From contig JAHCIA010000001.1 in the NCBI GenBank assembly GCA_026129465.1, forward strand, positions 877,964 to 941,963: a stretch of DNA of 64,000 nucleotides, read 5' to 3'. The notes under the pieces are model-generated. The model did no database searches and had not been told where the DNA came from. It saw only the letters and a list, made by a program, of their open reading frames with translations. Both the position numbers and the translations under genes were made by a program. This stretch comes from Flavobacteriales bacterium. GTDB lineage: Bacteria > Bacteroidota > Bacteroidia > Flavobacteriales_F > PHOS-HE28. Below are positions 16,631 to 25,316 of the stretch, piece after piece (position 1 is the first letter of the stretch; the number at the start of each line of letters is the position of its first letter).

Positions 16631-17725
16631 ATGCCCAAGCAGTTCCTCGTCATCCAGACCGCCTTCCTTGGCGATGCCGTTTTGGTGACGGCCCTGCTGG
16701 AGAAGCTGCACGCCCGGTACCCTGATGCGATGATCGACCTGGTGGTACGCAAGGGGAACGAGGGGCTCTTCGGAGCGAGGGGTGCGAAGGAAGACCAAAG
16801 CGGCACGGAAGCACGGAGGGCACATGGGCCTGCCAATGCCGTGGCCCACACCCACCCCTTCCTGCGGCATCTGTTCGTGTGGGACAAGCGCCAGGGAAAG
16901 ACCCGCGCGTTGTTCCGGCTGATCGGCGAATTGCGGAAGACCGAATACGACCACATCATCAACGCCCAGCGCTTCCTCAGCACCGGGCTGATGACGATGC
17001 TGGCGCGCGGCAAGGAGAAGGTCGGCTACGACAAGAACCCGCTGAGCTTTCTGTTCACGCGGAAGGTGCCGCATGTGATCGGCGACCCCTCGGCCGCGCT
17101 CGGGGTGGCGCCGCACGAGGTGGACCGCCTCAACGCCTTGATCGAACACCTCACGGATGCCTCACGTCCCCTGCCCCGCCTGTACCCCGGCGAGCAGGCC
17201 CGCACGGAGTTCCAGGCGCACATGGGCACATGGGCACATGGGCACATGGCGCTCGGTCACGTATGCATCGCTCCCGCCTCCGTCTGGTACACCAAGCAAT
17301 GGCCCGAGCACAAGTGGGTGGAGCTGATCAAGGCCCTGCCTGCGGACCAGCAGGTGGTGTTGATCGGTGCGCCGGGTGATGTTCCGTTGTGCGAACGGAT
17401 CGCGATAGCCGCTGGTCGCGGCCAGACCCTCGCCGGCAAGCTCTCGTTGCTGGCCACCGCCGCCTTGATGGAGCGCGCCACCATGAACTACGTGAACGAC
17501 AGCGCACCGCTGCATATCGCCAGCGCGATGGACGCCCCGGTAACGGCCGTTTTCTGCAGCACCGTGCCCGCCTTCGGTTTCGGTCCGCTGAGGGAGAACG
17601 GCCGCGTGGTGGAAACGGCGGAGAAGCTGGACTGCAGGCCTTGCGGGCTGCATGGGTACAAGGCCTGTCCGAAGGGTCATTTCAAGTGTGCGGAGGAGAT
17701 CCTGGTCGCCACGGTCGCTTCCTGA
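16631..17725 (+). CDS. Glycosyltransferase family 9 (heptosyltransferase-like)
   Basis: A 364-residue GT-B enzyme resembling ADP-heptose:LPS heptosyltransferases. Motifs: FLVIQTAFLGDAVLVTALL at the N-terminus, APASVWYTKQWP in the middle, and NYVNDSAPLHIASAMDAPVTA with FGPL near the C-terminus. It probably transfers a sugar to lipopolysaccharide or a related glycan. Two oddities were seen. Residues about 48-75 are an insertion relative to the family, encoded by low-complexity DNA. Residues 197-206 are encoded by four copies of an 8-bp unit (17219-17249), so a copy-number change would shift the frame. A CRPCGLHGYKACPKGHFKC segment near the C-terminus is cysteine-rich, as in some relatives. Confidence 0.9.
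   Translation: MPKQFLVIQTAFLGDAVLVTALLEKLHARYPDAMIDLVVRKGNEGLFGARGAKEDQSGTEARRAHGPANAVAHTHPFLRHLFVWDKRQGKTRALFRLIGELRKTEYDHIINAQRFLSTGLMTMLARGKEKVGYDKNPLSFLFTRKVPHVIGDPSAALGVAPHEVDRLNALIEHLTDASRPLPRLYPGEQARTEFQAHMGTWAHGHMALGHVCIAPASVWYTKQWPEHKWVELIKALPADQQVVLIGAPGDVPLCERIAIAAGRGQTLAGKLSLLATAALMERATMNYVNDSAPLHIASAMDAPVTAVFCSTVPAFGFGPLRENGRVVETAEKLDCRPCGLHGYKACPKGHFKCAEEILVATVAS
17219..17249 (+). repeat. 8-bp tandem repeat inside the glycosyltransferase gene
   Basis: The unit CACATGGG occurs four times in a row, the last copy lacking one base. Eight is not a multiple of three, so gain or loss of a unit would switch the gene off. Confidence 0.9.
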
Positions 17726-17734
17726 CCAGCGGCC

Positions 17735-17742
17735 TACTTTTG
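17735..17742 (+). promoter_or_regulatory. -7 box TACTTTTG of the CCA-adding enzyme gene
   Basis: Exact TAnnTTTG match, 13 bases before the ATG at 17756, predicting a very short leader. No clear TTG at the expected -33 position. Confidence 0.5.
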
Positions 17743-17755
17743 CCGCCCTTCACCG

Positions 17756-19222
17756 ATGAGCCGCACATCGGCATATACCGTCGATCCCGCCCGCCTCGAA
17801 GGTGTGGTGCAGGAACCGCTCTTCGTGGCAGTGGCGGAGGAGGCCAAAGCGCGCGGCATACCGGCCTTCGCCATCGGCGGGCATGTACGCGATCTGCTGA
17901 TCGGCCGGGAGAGCAAGGACATCGACTTCGTGGTGGAGGGTGATGGCATCGCCTTCGCACAGGCTGTGGCGGAACGCTTGCAAGCGGGCCATGTGCACGT
18001 GTTCAAGAACTTCGGCACGGCCATGTTCCTCTGGAACGATGAACAGGTGGAGTTCGTCGGCGCCCGGAAGGAGAGCTACAGCCGCAACAGCCGCAAGCCG
18101 GAGGTGGAACCCGGCACCATCCGGGACGACCAGGAACGGCGGGACTTCACCATCAACGCGCTGGCCATCTCGCTCAACGAAGGCAGCTTGGGCGCACTGG
18201 TGGACCCCTTCGGCGGCATCCTCGACCTGGACCGTGGCCTGATCCGCACCCCGCTTGATCCGGACATCACCTTCAGCGACGATCCCCTGCGCATGCTGCG
18301 CGCCGTGCGCTTTGCCACACAGCTGGGCTTCGTGATCGATCCGCCCACCTTCGAGGCCATCCAGCGCAACGCCAAACGCCTGGAGATCATCAGCGCCGAG
18401 CGCATCCACACCGAACTCAACAAGATCATCGCCACGGCCAAGCCAAGCATCGGCTTCAACCTGCTGTTGCAAAGCGGGCTGCTCTCCGAGTTCTTCCCCG
18501 AATTCCTGGAGCTGAAGGGCGCCGAGGAGAAGTACGGCATCGGCCACAAGGACAACTTCCACCACACGCTGCAGGTGCTGGACAACGTCTGTGAGAAGAG
18601 CGACGACCTTTGGCTGCGCTGGGGCGCCATCCTGCACGATATCGCCAAGCCCGCCACGAAGCGCTTCATGCCCGGCCAGGGCTGGACCTTCCACGGCCAC
18701 GAGGACAAGGGAGCACGCATGGTGCCGAAGATCTTCCGCCGGCTGAAACTGCCGCTGGACGACAAGATGAAGTTCGTGCAAAAGCTGGTGGCACTGCACC
18801 TGCGTCCCATCTCACTCACCAAGGAAGAAGTGACGGACAGTGCGGTGCGCAGACTCCTCTTCGACGCGGGCGACGACATCGACGCGTTGATGATCCTGTG
18901 CCGTGCGGACATCACCAGCAAGAACGAGAAGAAGAAGGAGCGCTACCTGCGCAACTACGACCTGTTGATGGACAAACTGGCCGAAGTGGAGGCGAAGGAC
19001 CACGTGCGCAATTTCCAGCCCCCCATCACCGGCGAGGACATCATGGCCGTCTTCAACATCCCGCCCTGCAAGGCCATCGGCGACATCAAATCGGTGATCA
19101 AGGAGGCGATCCTGGACGGGGTGATACCCAATGACCGCGCCGCGGCCTGGCCCATGATGATCGCGGAGGGGCGGAAACTGGGGTTGGAGCCCGTGGCAGG
19201 CATGGAGGATCCGATCACGTGA
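17756..19222 (+). CDS. tRNA nucleotidyltransferase (CCA-adding) with HD domain
   Basis: A 488-residue class II nucleotidyltransferase that adds or repairs the 3' CCA of tRNA. The head domain has [20 protein letters not shown] (Gly-Gly and the Asp-x-Asp pair), then [31 protein letters not shown] and [10 protein letters not shown]. The second half has an HD-type domain ([27 protein letters not shown]), probably giving a phosphohydrolase or phosphatase activity, and ends near residue 475. Poly(A) polymerase is the alternative assignment within the same family, but the HD-linked form in Bacteroidota is usually annotated as CCA transferase. It ends 3 bp from the convergent secreted protein gene. 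Confidence 0.93.
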   Translation: MSRTSAYTVDPARLEGVVQEPLFVAVAEEAKARGIPAFAIGGHVRDLLIGRESKDIDFVVEGDGIAFAQAVAERLQAGHVHVFKNFGTAMFLWNDEQVEFVGARKESYSRNSRKPEVEPGTIRDDQERRDFTINALAISLNEGSLGALVDPFGGILDLDRGLIRTPLDPDITFSDDPLRMLRAVRFATQLGFVIDPPTFEAIQRNAKRLEIISAERIHTELNKIIATAKPSIGFNLLLQSGLLSEFFPEFLELKGAEEKYGIGHKDNFHHTLQVLDNVCEKSDDLWLRWGAILHDIAKPATKRFMPGQGWTFHGHEDKGARMVPKIFRRLKLPLDDKMKFVQKLVALHLRPISLTKEEVTDSAVRRLLFDAGDDIDALMILCRADITSKNEKKKERYLRNYDLLMDKLAEVEAKDHVRNFQPPITGEDIMAVFNIPPCKAIGDIKSVIKEAILDGVIPNDRAAAWPMMIAEGRKLGLEPVAGMEDPIT

Positions 19223-19225
19223 CGA

Positions 19226-20116
19226 TCACTCGACCACCAATCGGCCACGGCCGATCGCACCTGTGGAAGATGTCAAACTCCACATGTAGATGCCAACAGC
19301 AAGGTCTCCACGAGGGATCGGGTGGACCGTACCGGTCACTGGTTCATCGCGCGCCAGGCACCCATCGGCCCTGATCAATCTGAATCTCGTGCCCGGTAGC
19401 GCCGGAAGATCAAGTACCAGTTCCCCGCCCGCAACGAATGGCACCGGCCGCACCATGGCTCCTCCGGCAGGCAACGACACATCGGATACGGACACGGGCA
19501 TCACATTGATGAAGTACAATGGGGATGCGGTCGCTGTGCAACCGTAGCTGTCAGTACCGGTCAATGAATAGGCCGTGTACTCCGTCGGGAAAGCCCATGC
19601 CGTGAGCGAAGTGCTATCACTGAGGCTTTCGTTCGGGTGCCACACATAGGTAAAGGGCTCGTAGTCACCGGATACGTTGGAACCGAAAAAGAACTGGAAA
19701 CTGTCACCGGCCAAAATGGTGGCGGAAATGTATCCGAGGTGGGTTCCCAGGTTCGCCATACGCACGAAGACCGAGTCCTGGCATTGAGCGCCGAGCGCAT
19801 CCGTCACCGTCAGTTTGTAGTAGATCTCATCGAACGGATCCACCAACGTGGGGTTGGAAAGCGTGGTGTCATTCAAGAAGTCCGAGGCCGTGAAGTAATA
19901 GGTGTTGCTTCCCACGGTGTAAGAATGTTCGGCGCTCCATGCATAGCTATATGGGGGCGTTCCACCTGTGGCCGCTGGAATTCCCCCAAGCACTATCTGC
20001 GGGGTGTACATCCAGTTGTTGCATACGATCGTGTCCTGCCCAGCATGTGCGGCGCATTGTGCCATTGTCGCGAACGGCAAGGCCATGAACAGGGCGATCC
20101 AAAATGCGCGTATCAT
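19226..20116 (-). CDS. Secreted protein with PKD-like module and a T9SS-like C-terminus
   Basis: A 296-residue exported protein of unknown function. The signal peptide is MIRAFWIALFMALPFATMAQ. The mature part is beta-rich with PKD-like features (GGTPPYSYAWS, YKLTVTDALGAQCQDSV, YTAYSLTGTDSYGCTAT). The C-terminal 70 residues look like a weak type A sorting domain (LVLDLPALPGTRFRL, GDLAVGIYMWSL, GRGRLVVE). The start at 20116 is chosen for the signal peptide; the longer frame to 20302 has no export signal. The gap from 20117 to 20294 holds no gene. Confidence 0.75.
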   Translation of the reverse strand: MIRAFWIALFMALPFATMAQCAAHAGQDTIVCNNWMYTPQIVLGGIPAATGGTPPYSYAWSAEHSYTVGSNTYYFTASDFLNDTTLSNPTLVDPFDEIYYKLTVTDALGAQCQDSVFVRMANLGTHLGYISATILAGDSFQFFFGSNVSGDYEPFTYVWHPNESLSDSTSLTAWAFPTEYTAYSLTGTDSYGCTATASPLYFINVMPVSVSDVSLPAGGAMVRPVPFVAGGELVLDLPALPGTRFRLIRADGCLARDEPVTGTVHPIPRGDLAVGIYMWSLTSSTGAIGRGRLVVE

Positions 20117-20294
20117 CGAGCTTTCACACCAAGGTAGACAACCTTGCCGTCCACCACGCCGCTTTGGGTCATCCAAGTACCATTGCCGCGTGGACAACAT
20201 GGGACCATGCCTTGGGATGGACATGATCCCTAGGCTGTGCCTCGTACTTTCGCGCCACCCAACACGGACTCTCGTCCCTCCGGGTTCAAACACT

Positions 20295-20876
20295 ATGCGC
20301 ATCTACCGCTTCCGCGTCCTGATCGACCACGAGAGCGAGGCTTTCCGCGACATCGAGATCCGCTCGGACCAGACCTTCCTGGAATTGCATCAGGCCATCA
20401 AGGACGCCTTCGCCTTCCTGGGCCAGGAGATGGCCTGCTTCTACGTGAGCGACGAGGAGTGGAACAAGGGCGCGGAGATCCCCTTGGCGGACATGGGCTT
20501 CGCCGAGGAGGGCACCATACCGCCGCTGATGGCCGACACGCTGATCAGCGACCACATCCGCGGCACCGATCAGCGCTTCATCTACGCGTACGACTTCCTG
20601 CACATGTGGATGTTCATGGTGGAACTCATCGCCGCCACGGACCCCCTGCCCGGCGTGGCATACCCGCGTGTGGTGATGAGCATGGGCAACGCGCCCGATG
20701 AGCACAGCAAGGAGATGGACCTCGCGGATGGCATCCTGGAGGAGGAAGACCCTTACGCCACCGGCCCGGAGGAATATGGCTCCGACGATGACGAGGACGA
20801 CCTGTTCGGCGATGGTGAGGATGACGAGTTCGGCGGGCACGGCAACATCGATGATCTGGGGGAGGAATACAGGTAG
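20295..20876 (+). CDS. Plasmid pRiA4b ORF-3-like family protein
   Basis: A 193-residue cytosolic protein. The N-terminal 130 residues match the pRiA4b ORF-3-like family common in Bacteroidota (IYRFRVLIDHESEAFRDIEI, FLELHQAIKDAFAF, FIYAYDFLHMWMFMVELI). The last 50 residues are extremely acidic (EEEDPYATGPEEYGSDDDED onward). The function is unknown; the name records only the first member described. A TACTTTCG box lies 33-40 bases upstream of the ATG. The 63 bp to miaA contain a GT-rich low-complexity stretch with no gene. Confidence 0.85.
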   Translation: MRIYRFRVLIDHESEAFRDIEIRSDQTFLELHQAIKDAFAFLGQEMACFYVSDEEWNKGAEIPLADMGFAEEGTIPPLMADTLISDHIRGTDQRFIYAYDFLHMWMFMVELIAATDPLPGVAYPRVVMSMGNAPDEHSKEMDLADGILEEEDPYATGPEEYGSDDDEDDLFGDGEDDEFGGHGNIDDLGEEYR

Positions 20877-20939
20877 TTCAAGGTTGTAGTTCGTGGGCTG
20901 CAGGTTGATGGTTGGCTTGACCATGGAGGCGATCGGCTG

Positions 20940-21839
20940 ATGGAACCCACCCTCATCGTCATCAGCGGACCCACGGCAACGGGAAAGACCGCGGCGGCCG
21001 TGGCGTTGGCGAAGCACCTCGGCACCGAAGTGATCGGCGCGGATTCCAGGCAGTTCTACCACGCCATGCGCATCGGCACGGCGCGGCCCTCCGCTGAAGA
21101 TCAGGGCGGCATCGCCCACCATTTCATCGGTCACCTGGACCTCGAGACCACCTGGAGCGCGGGCACCTTCGCACGCCAGGCCGAACCCGTGTTGCAGAAC
21201 ATCCTCGCCACGAACGGTAGCGCCGTGATGGCCGGTGGCAGCGGACTCTACCTCGATGCCGTGCTGAAAGGCCTTGACCCGCTGCCCCAGACCGACCCCC
21301 GGCTGCGCGAAAAACTGCAGCGCCGTTCGGAGAAGGAAGGGCTGGCCAAGCTGGCGGAGGAGCTCCATCGTCTCGATGCCATCACCTGGGCCAGGATCGA
21401 CAGGAACAATCCGCATCGCGTGATCCGTGCCTTGGAGGTTTGCCTCATCACCGGCAGGCCCTTGAGTGCGCAACGCTCCACGCCGGTGGACCGCACGGAC
21501 CTCCGCATCGTGCGGATAGCGCTTGACGTGCCCCGCGAGGAACTCTATACCCGCATCGATGCCCGCGTGGACGCCATGGTGGCCGCCGGACTGGTCCAGG
21601 AAGCGCGTTCACTCCTGCCTTGGCGCCACCTGAACGCGCTGCGCACAGTGGGCTACCGCGAACTCTTCATGCATTTCGATGGCCACTTGGGTCTGGAGGA
21701 AGCCATCGCGCTGATCAAGCAGCATACACGCAATTACGCCAAGCGGCAGCTGACCTGGCTGCGGCGCGATGCGGGCTGGCGTTGGAAGGCACCATCGGAC
21801 ATCAAGGGTATGTTGGACCTGGTGCGGAACGCGCTATGA
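20940..21839 (+). CDS. miaA: tRNA dimethylallyltransferase
   Basis: Transfers a dimethylallyl group to N6 of adenine 37 in tRNAs reading UNN codons; 299 residues. The P-loop GPTATGKTAAAVALAK is at the N-terminus, followed by the conserved EVIGADSRQFYHAMRIGTAR, GGSGLYLDAVLKGLD, RDNPHRV-like RNNPHRVIRALEV, VGYRELFMHFDG and TRNYAKRQLTWLRRD. Complete. Its last six bases overlap the convergent SpoIIE phosphatase gene. Confidence 0.97.
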   Translation: MEPTLIVISGPTATGKTAAAVALAKHLGTEVIGADSRQFYHAMRIGTARPSAEDQGGIAHHFIGHLDLETTWSAGTFARQAEPVLQNILATNGSAVMAGGSGLYLDAVLKGLDPLPQTDPRLREKLQRRSEKEGLAKLAEELHRLDAITWARIDRNNPHRVIRALEVCLITGRPLSAQRSTPVDRTDLRIVRIALDVPREELYTRIDARVDAMVAAGLVQEARSLLPWRHLNALRTVGYRELFMHFDGHLGLEEAIALIKQHTRNYAKRQLTWLRRDAGWRWKAPSDIKGMLDLVRNAL

Positions 21840-23111
21840 TCGGATCTCCAGCCCGATCAACAGCACATCATCCACCTGCTCCAATTCCCCCTTCCACATC
21901 CGGAAGCGGTCGCTGATGGCCTGATGCTGCTCCGCCATGGGCAGATGCGCGGTGGACAGCAGCCATTCCTTCAGGCCGGCACTGCGCAGCTTTTTACCAT
22001 GCAGCCCGCCGAATTGGTCCTGTAGACCGTCGCTGAAGAGGTAGGCACGATCACCCGGCAACAAGTCCACCTCGGTCCGCTGGAAGGGCTTGATCCCGCC
22101 CTCATGCTGGCCGATGGGCATGCGGTCGCCCTTGTGCTCGATCAATTCGCCATCGCGGATGATGTAGAGTGGCGCATAGGCTCCCGCATAGGCCAAACGG
22201 CGGGTCTGGCGGTCGATGGCCACCAACGACACGTTCATCCCATCACGGAAGTCCGAACCGTCGCTGCGACCCAAGGCGTCGATCATGCCGGCACGGGCTT
22301 CATCCAGCACCCGGGCGGGATCGGTGATGCCACCATCCCTGACGATCTCCTGGAAGAGCGATACACCGATCAGGCTGAGCAGCGCGCCCGGCACACCATG
22401 GCCCGTGCAATCCGCAGCGGCCACGAGCACCCGTCCATCGCGCTCATGGAACCAATACAGATCGCCGCTGACGATGTCGCGCGGCCGGAACAGGATGAAC
22501 GAATCCGGGAAGTACGCTTCCAATTCTTCCGGATCGGGCAGGACCGCGCGTTGGATGCGTTGGGCATAGCGGATCCCCGCGAGCAGCTCCCGGTTCTTCT
22601 CACGCACCAGCGAACGCTCCTCCTCCACCGCCTGCTGCAAGGCGAGCCGCTCGCGGATGTCGCGCGCGAATAGGATCACCACGGGACGGCCCCGGTAGCT
22701 GGAGACCTTGATGCTCGATTCCACGGGAATGACGGTTCCATCCGATGCCAGAAGCGGTATGGTGTCATCGATCAAGCCTTGCTGCTCCCAGGCATCCGCG
22801 ATGCGGCGCGCACTGTCCTGGATCCTTTCCGGTGGATGGATGTCGCGCACGCTCATGGTCGCGAGCCGTTCGCGGTCATGGCCCAACAGGTCGGCCGCAT
22901 GATGGTTGGCGTGCAGGATGCGGCCATCCACGTAGTCGATCACGAAGAGCGCATCGTTGCTGCCTTCCATCACGGAGAGGTAGCTGTCCCGGTCGCGTTC
23001 GGCCCGCACGTACGAGGTCCGCAGGCGGTTGTAGGCGAAGGAGAGACCCGCCGTGGCCGCCAGGAGCACCACCGGCAGCCCGCCATACAACAACACGGTC
23101 ATCAGGTCCAT
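21834..23111 (-). CDS. PAS-domain SpoIIE/PP2C serine phosphatase, membrane-anchored
   Basis: A 425-residue signalling protein. One N-terminal membrane helix (VLLYGGLPVVLLAATAGLSF) leads to a short coiled coil, a PAS domain at about 45-160 (GSNDALFVIDYVDGRILHAN, LFARDIRER), a linker helix, and a SpoIIE-type phosphatase domain at about 185-425 (RDIVSGDLYWFHERDG, AADCTGHGVPGALLSLIG, FSDGLQDQFGG, DDVLLIGLEI), with the aspartates of PP2C enzymes. Likely substrates are phosphorylated anti-sigma-antagonist (STAS) proteins, but none is encoded nearby. The start overlaps the end of the upstream redoxin gene by 10 bases, implying coupled translation. Confidence 0.9.
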   Translation of the reverse strand: MDLMTVLLYGGLPVVLLAATAGLSFAYNRLRTSYVRAERDRDSYLSVMEGSNDALFVIDYVDGRILHANHHAADLLGHDRERLATMSVRDIHPPERIQDSARRIADAWEQQGLIDDTIPLLASDGTVIPVESSIKVSSYRGRPVVILFARDIRERLALQQAVEEERSLVREKNRELLAGIRYAQRIQRAVLPDPEELEAYFPDSFILFRPRDIVSGDLYWFHERDGRVLVAAADCTGHGVPGALLSLIGVSLFQEIVRDGGITDPARVLDEARAGMIDALGRSDGSDFRDGMNVSLVAIDRQTRRLAYAGAYAPLYIIRDGELIEHKGDRMPIGQHEGGIKPFQRTEVDLLPGDRAYLFSDGLQDQFGGLHGKKLRSAGLKEWLLSTAHLPMAEQHQAISDRFRMWKGELEQVDDVLLIGLEIRS

Positions 23112-24112
23112 GCCGGCTGGGCCACGGGCAGCCTTTCCAGGGCGCCGAAGATGAGCTCCGGGCGCAGGTACTCGCCCACCCGATCGGGCCGCGACACGTA
23201 GCGCACCACACCATCCACATCCACCAGGAAGGAGGCCGGGAGCGGAATGCCCTTCGTATAGTCCACGCCGATCTCCAGCGCGGGGTTGTTGTACACCACG
23301 CCATAACGGGCGGATACGCTTTGGTCCACATCGCTGAGCATGCCGAAACGCACCCCGATGCGCTCCACCATGTCCTTGTTCACGCTGATGTCGTCCGGGC
23401 CGATGCCGAGCACATGCACCCCTTTCTCCAGGAACGCGTGCCTGTTGCGTTCATAGGTGCGCAGCATCATGTGGCAGCCCGGGCACCAGTCGCCACGGAC
23501 GAAGATGAGCAGCACGGGGTGCTTGCCACGGAAGTCGCTCAGCCGGACGATCTTCCCATCCGCATCGGGCAGTTCGAGGTCCGGTGCTTCACGGCCCACC
23601 TGCACCTTGTAGCCGCCCTGTACGCTGCGCCGGATGTGCATGCCGTCCTGCACATAGCTGGCCGTGAGGCCGATGGCACCCAGGATGGGCAGCAGGGGCG
23701 GCAGCCAGAGGTCCCATACGAAGGGATCGCCCACGATGGCGAACAGGAAGATCCCTGCGGACAACAACGCCGTGCCCGAGTCCAGCCAGAGCAGGTTGAT
23801 GTAGGTGAAGCGCTGCATGTACTTCTGGCGGGCGATGGTGGCCATGGCGGCGAGCAGCAGGGAGGTGGTCACCAATGGCCACGCTTGGTGGCGCAGGTCG
23901 ATGGCGATGCCCAGGGCACAGGCGCTGAGCAGCAGCATGGCGAACTGGTAGTCGCTCGTGTACTTCTTGAATTCCATGGCCGTGGAGCCATAGGCCAGCA
24001 AGAGCAGCACGATGCCCATTTGTGGGTGGTCCAGCATGAAAAAGGGCGGTGCGGCGAGCAGCAGCAACAGGCCCAGGCTGGTGAAGGGGTGGATGTACTT
24101 CAGCATGCGCAC
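23102..24112 (-). CDS. Membrane-tethered thiol-redoxin (AhpC/TSA-type) protein
   Basis: A 336-residue protein. About five membrane helices occupy residues 10-155. A thioredoxin-fold redoxin domain covers residues 170-325 (REAPDLELPDADGKIVRLSD, VLLIFVRGDWCPGCHMM, PASFLVDVDGVVRYV). Cys210 and Cys213 form the CPGC active site. It may reduce disulphides or peroxides at the membrane, but the substrate is unknown. It is first in a two-gene operon with the PAS-SpoIIE phosphatase. The domain order, with the membrane part first, is unusual for this fold. Confidence 0.85.
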   Translation of the reverse strand: MRMLKYIHPFTSLGLLLLLAAPPFFMLDHPQMGIVLLLLAYGSTAMEFKKYTSDYQFAMLLLSACALGIAIDLRHQAWPLVTTSLLLAAMATIARQKYMQRFTYINLLWLDSGTALLSAGIFLFAIVGDPFVWDLWLPPLLPILGAIGLTASYVQDGMHIRRSVQGGYKVQVGREAPDLELPDADGKIVRLSDFRGKHPVLLIFVRGDWCPGCHMMLRTYERNRHAFLEKGVHVLGIGPDDISVNKDMVERIGVRFGMLSDVDQSVSARYGVVYNNPALEIGVDYTKGIPLPASFLVDVDGVVRYVSRPDRVGEYLRPELIFGALERLPVAQPAWT

Positions 24113-24284
24113 GCGGATACGCGCGAAAAGCCCCTCCGGTTACCGCCATGCAGCCCTTGGCACCCCTGCGAATACCACGATCGCGCGATACCCGGGGCCC
24201 TATCGGTCCGATACCTTCGCGGCCACCGGTGCGGCATGCCGTACTCCACCTTGGAACACATCGCCGCCGCCCCCCCATCCCGAC

Positions 24285-25316
24285 ATGCGCCCGATCCATA
24301 CCACCGCCACGCTGCTGCTCTTCACACTCCTGGCCTGTGAAGCACCCGCCCCTTCCGCGGAAGCCACGGAAGTGAACGTCTATACGCATCGCCATTATGC
24401 ATCGGACAAGCAATTGTTCGAGCGCTTCGCCGAACTCACCGGGATCCGTGTGAACGTGGTGCAGGCCGGCGATGATGAACTGATGGCGCGCCTGGAGGCC
24501 GAGGGGCGGAACAGCCCATGCGACGTGTTCATCACCGCTGATGCGGGCCGGTTGGGCCTGGCGAAGAACCGCGGCCTCTTGAGACCCGCCCGCAGCCAGG
24601 TCTTGGAGGCGAACATCCCCGCCGCGCTGCGTGATCCCGAAGGCCATTGGTACGGGCTCACCCGCCGCGCCCGTATGGTGGCCTACCACAAGGACAAGGT
24701 GGATGGCGCCTCCATCGCCACCTGGGACGATCTGACGAAAGCCGAGTGGAAAGGCCGGGTGCTGGCCCGCAGCGCGGAGAACATCTACAACCAGAGCCTC
24801 GTGGCGGCCATGATCGCGCATCAAGGCCCGGATGCCACGCTGGCCTGGGCCAGGGGCATCGTGGGCAATCTGGCGCGCGACCCGGTGGGTGGTGACACCG
24901 ACCAATTGCTGGCCGTGGCCGAAGGGATCGGCGATGTGGCGATCGCCAACTCCTACTATATCGCCAAACTCATGGCCAGCGACGACCCTGCGCACCAGAA
25001 GGCGAAGGCGGTGTTGCGCGTGGCGTTCCCCACCATCGGTGAGCATGGTGTGCATGTGAACGTGAGTGGTGGTGGCGTGGCCAAGCACGCCCCACATCCC
25101 GAAGCTGCTGTCCGATTGCTGGAGTTCCTCAGTGGACCAGAAGCGCAGGCGCTCTTCGCCCAGGGCAACAAGGAATATCCCGTGCTGCCTGATACGCCTT
25201 GGCCCGCGGAGTTGGAGGCCTTCGGTCCCTTCGAAGCCGATGGCCTGGGTTTGGATGCGCTGAACAAGTTCAACAGCGAGGCATCCAAAGTGCTTCAGGC
25301 CGCGGGATGGCGTTGA
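24285..25316 (+). CDS. fbpA: Ferric iron ABC transporter, substrate-binding lipoprotein
   Basis: A 343-residue binding protein of the FbpA/FutA type. The signal peptide ends in the lipobox TLLAC. The mature start EVNVYTHRHYASDKQLFERF is typical, followed by FITADAGRLGLAKNRG, LTRRARMVAYHKDKV, WDDLTKAEWKGRV and ANSYYIAKLM, where the paired tyrosines bind Fe3+. It would capture ferric iron and pass it to the FbpB permease. The ATG at 24285 is chosen because the signal peptide starts there. The permease gene overlaps its last 10 bases. Confidence 0.93.
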   Translation: MRPIHTTATLLLFTLLACEAPAPSAEATEVNVYTHRHYASDKQLFERFAELTGIRVNVVQAGDDELMARLEAEGRNSPCDVFITADAGRLGLAKNRGLLRPARSQVLEANIPAALRDPEGHWYGLTRRARMVAYHKDKVDGASIATWDDLTKAEWKGRVLARSAENIYNQSLVAAMIAHQGPDATLAWARGIVGNLARDPVGGDTDQLLAVAEGIGDVAIANSYYIAKLMASDDPAHQKAKAVLRVAFPTIGEHGVHVNVSGGGVAKHAPHPEAAVRLLEFLSGPEAQALFAQGNKEYPVLPDTPWPAELEAFGPFEADGLGLDALNKFNSEASKVLQAAGWR

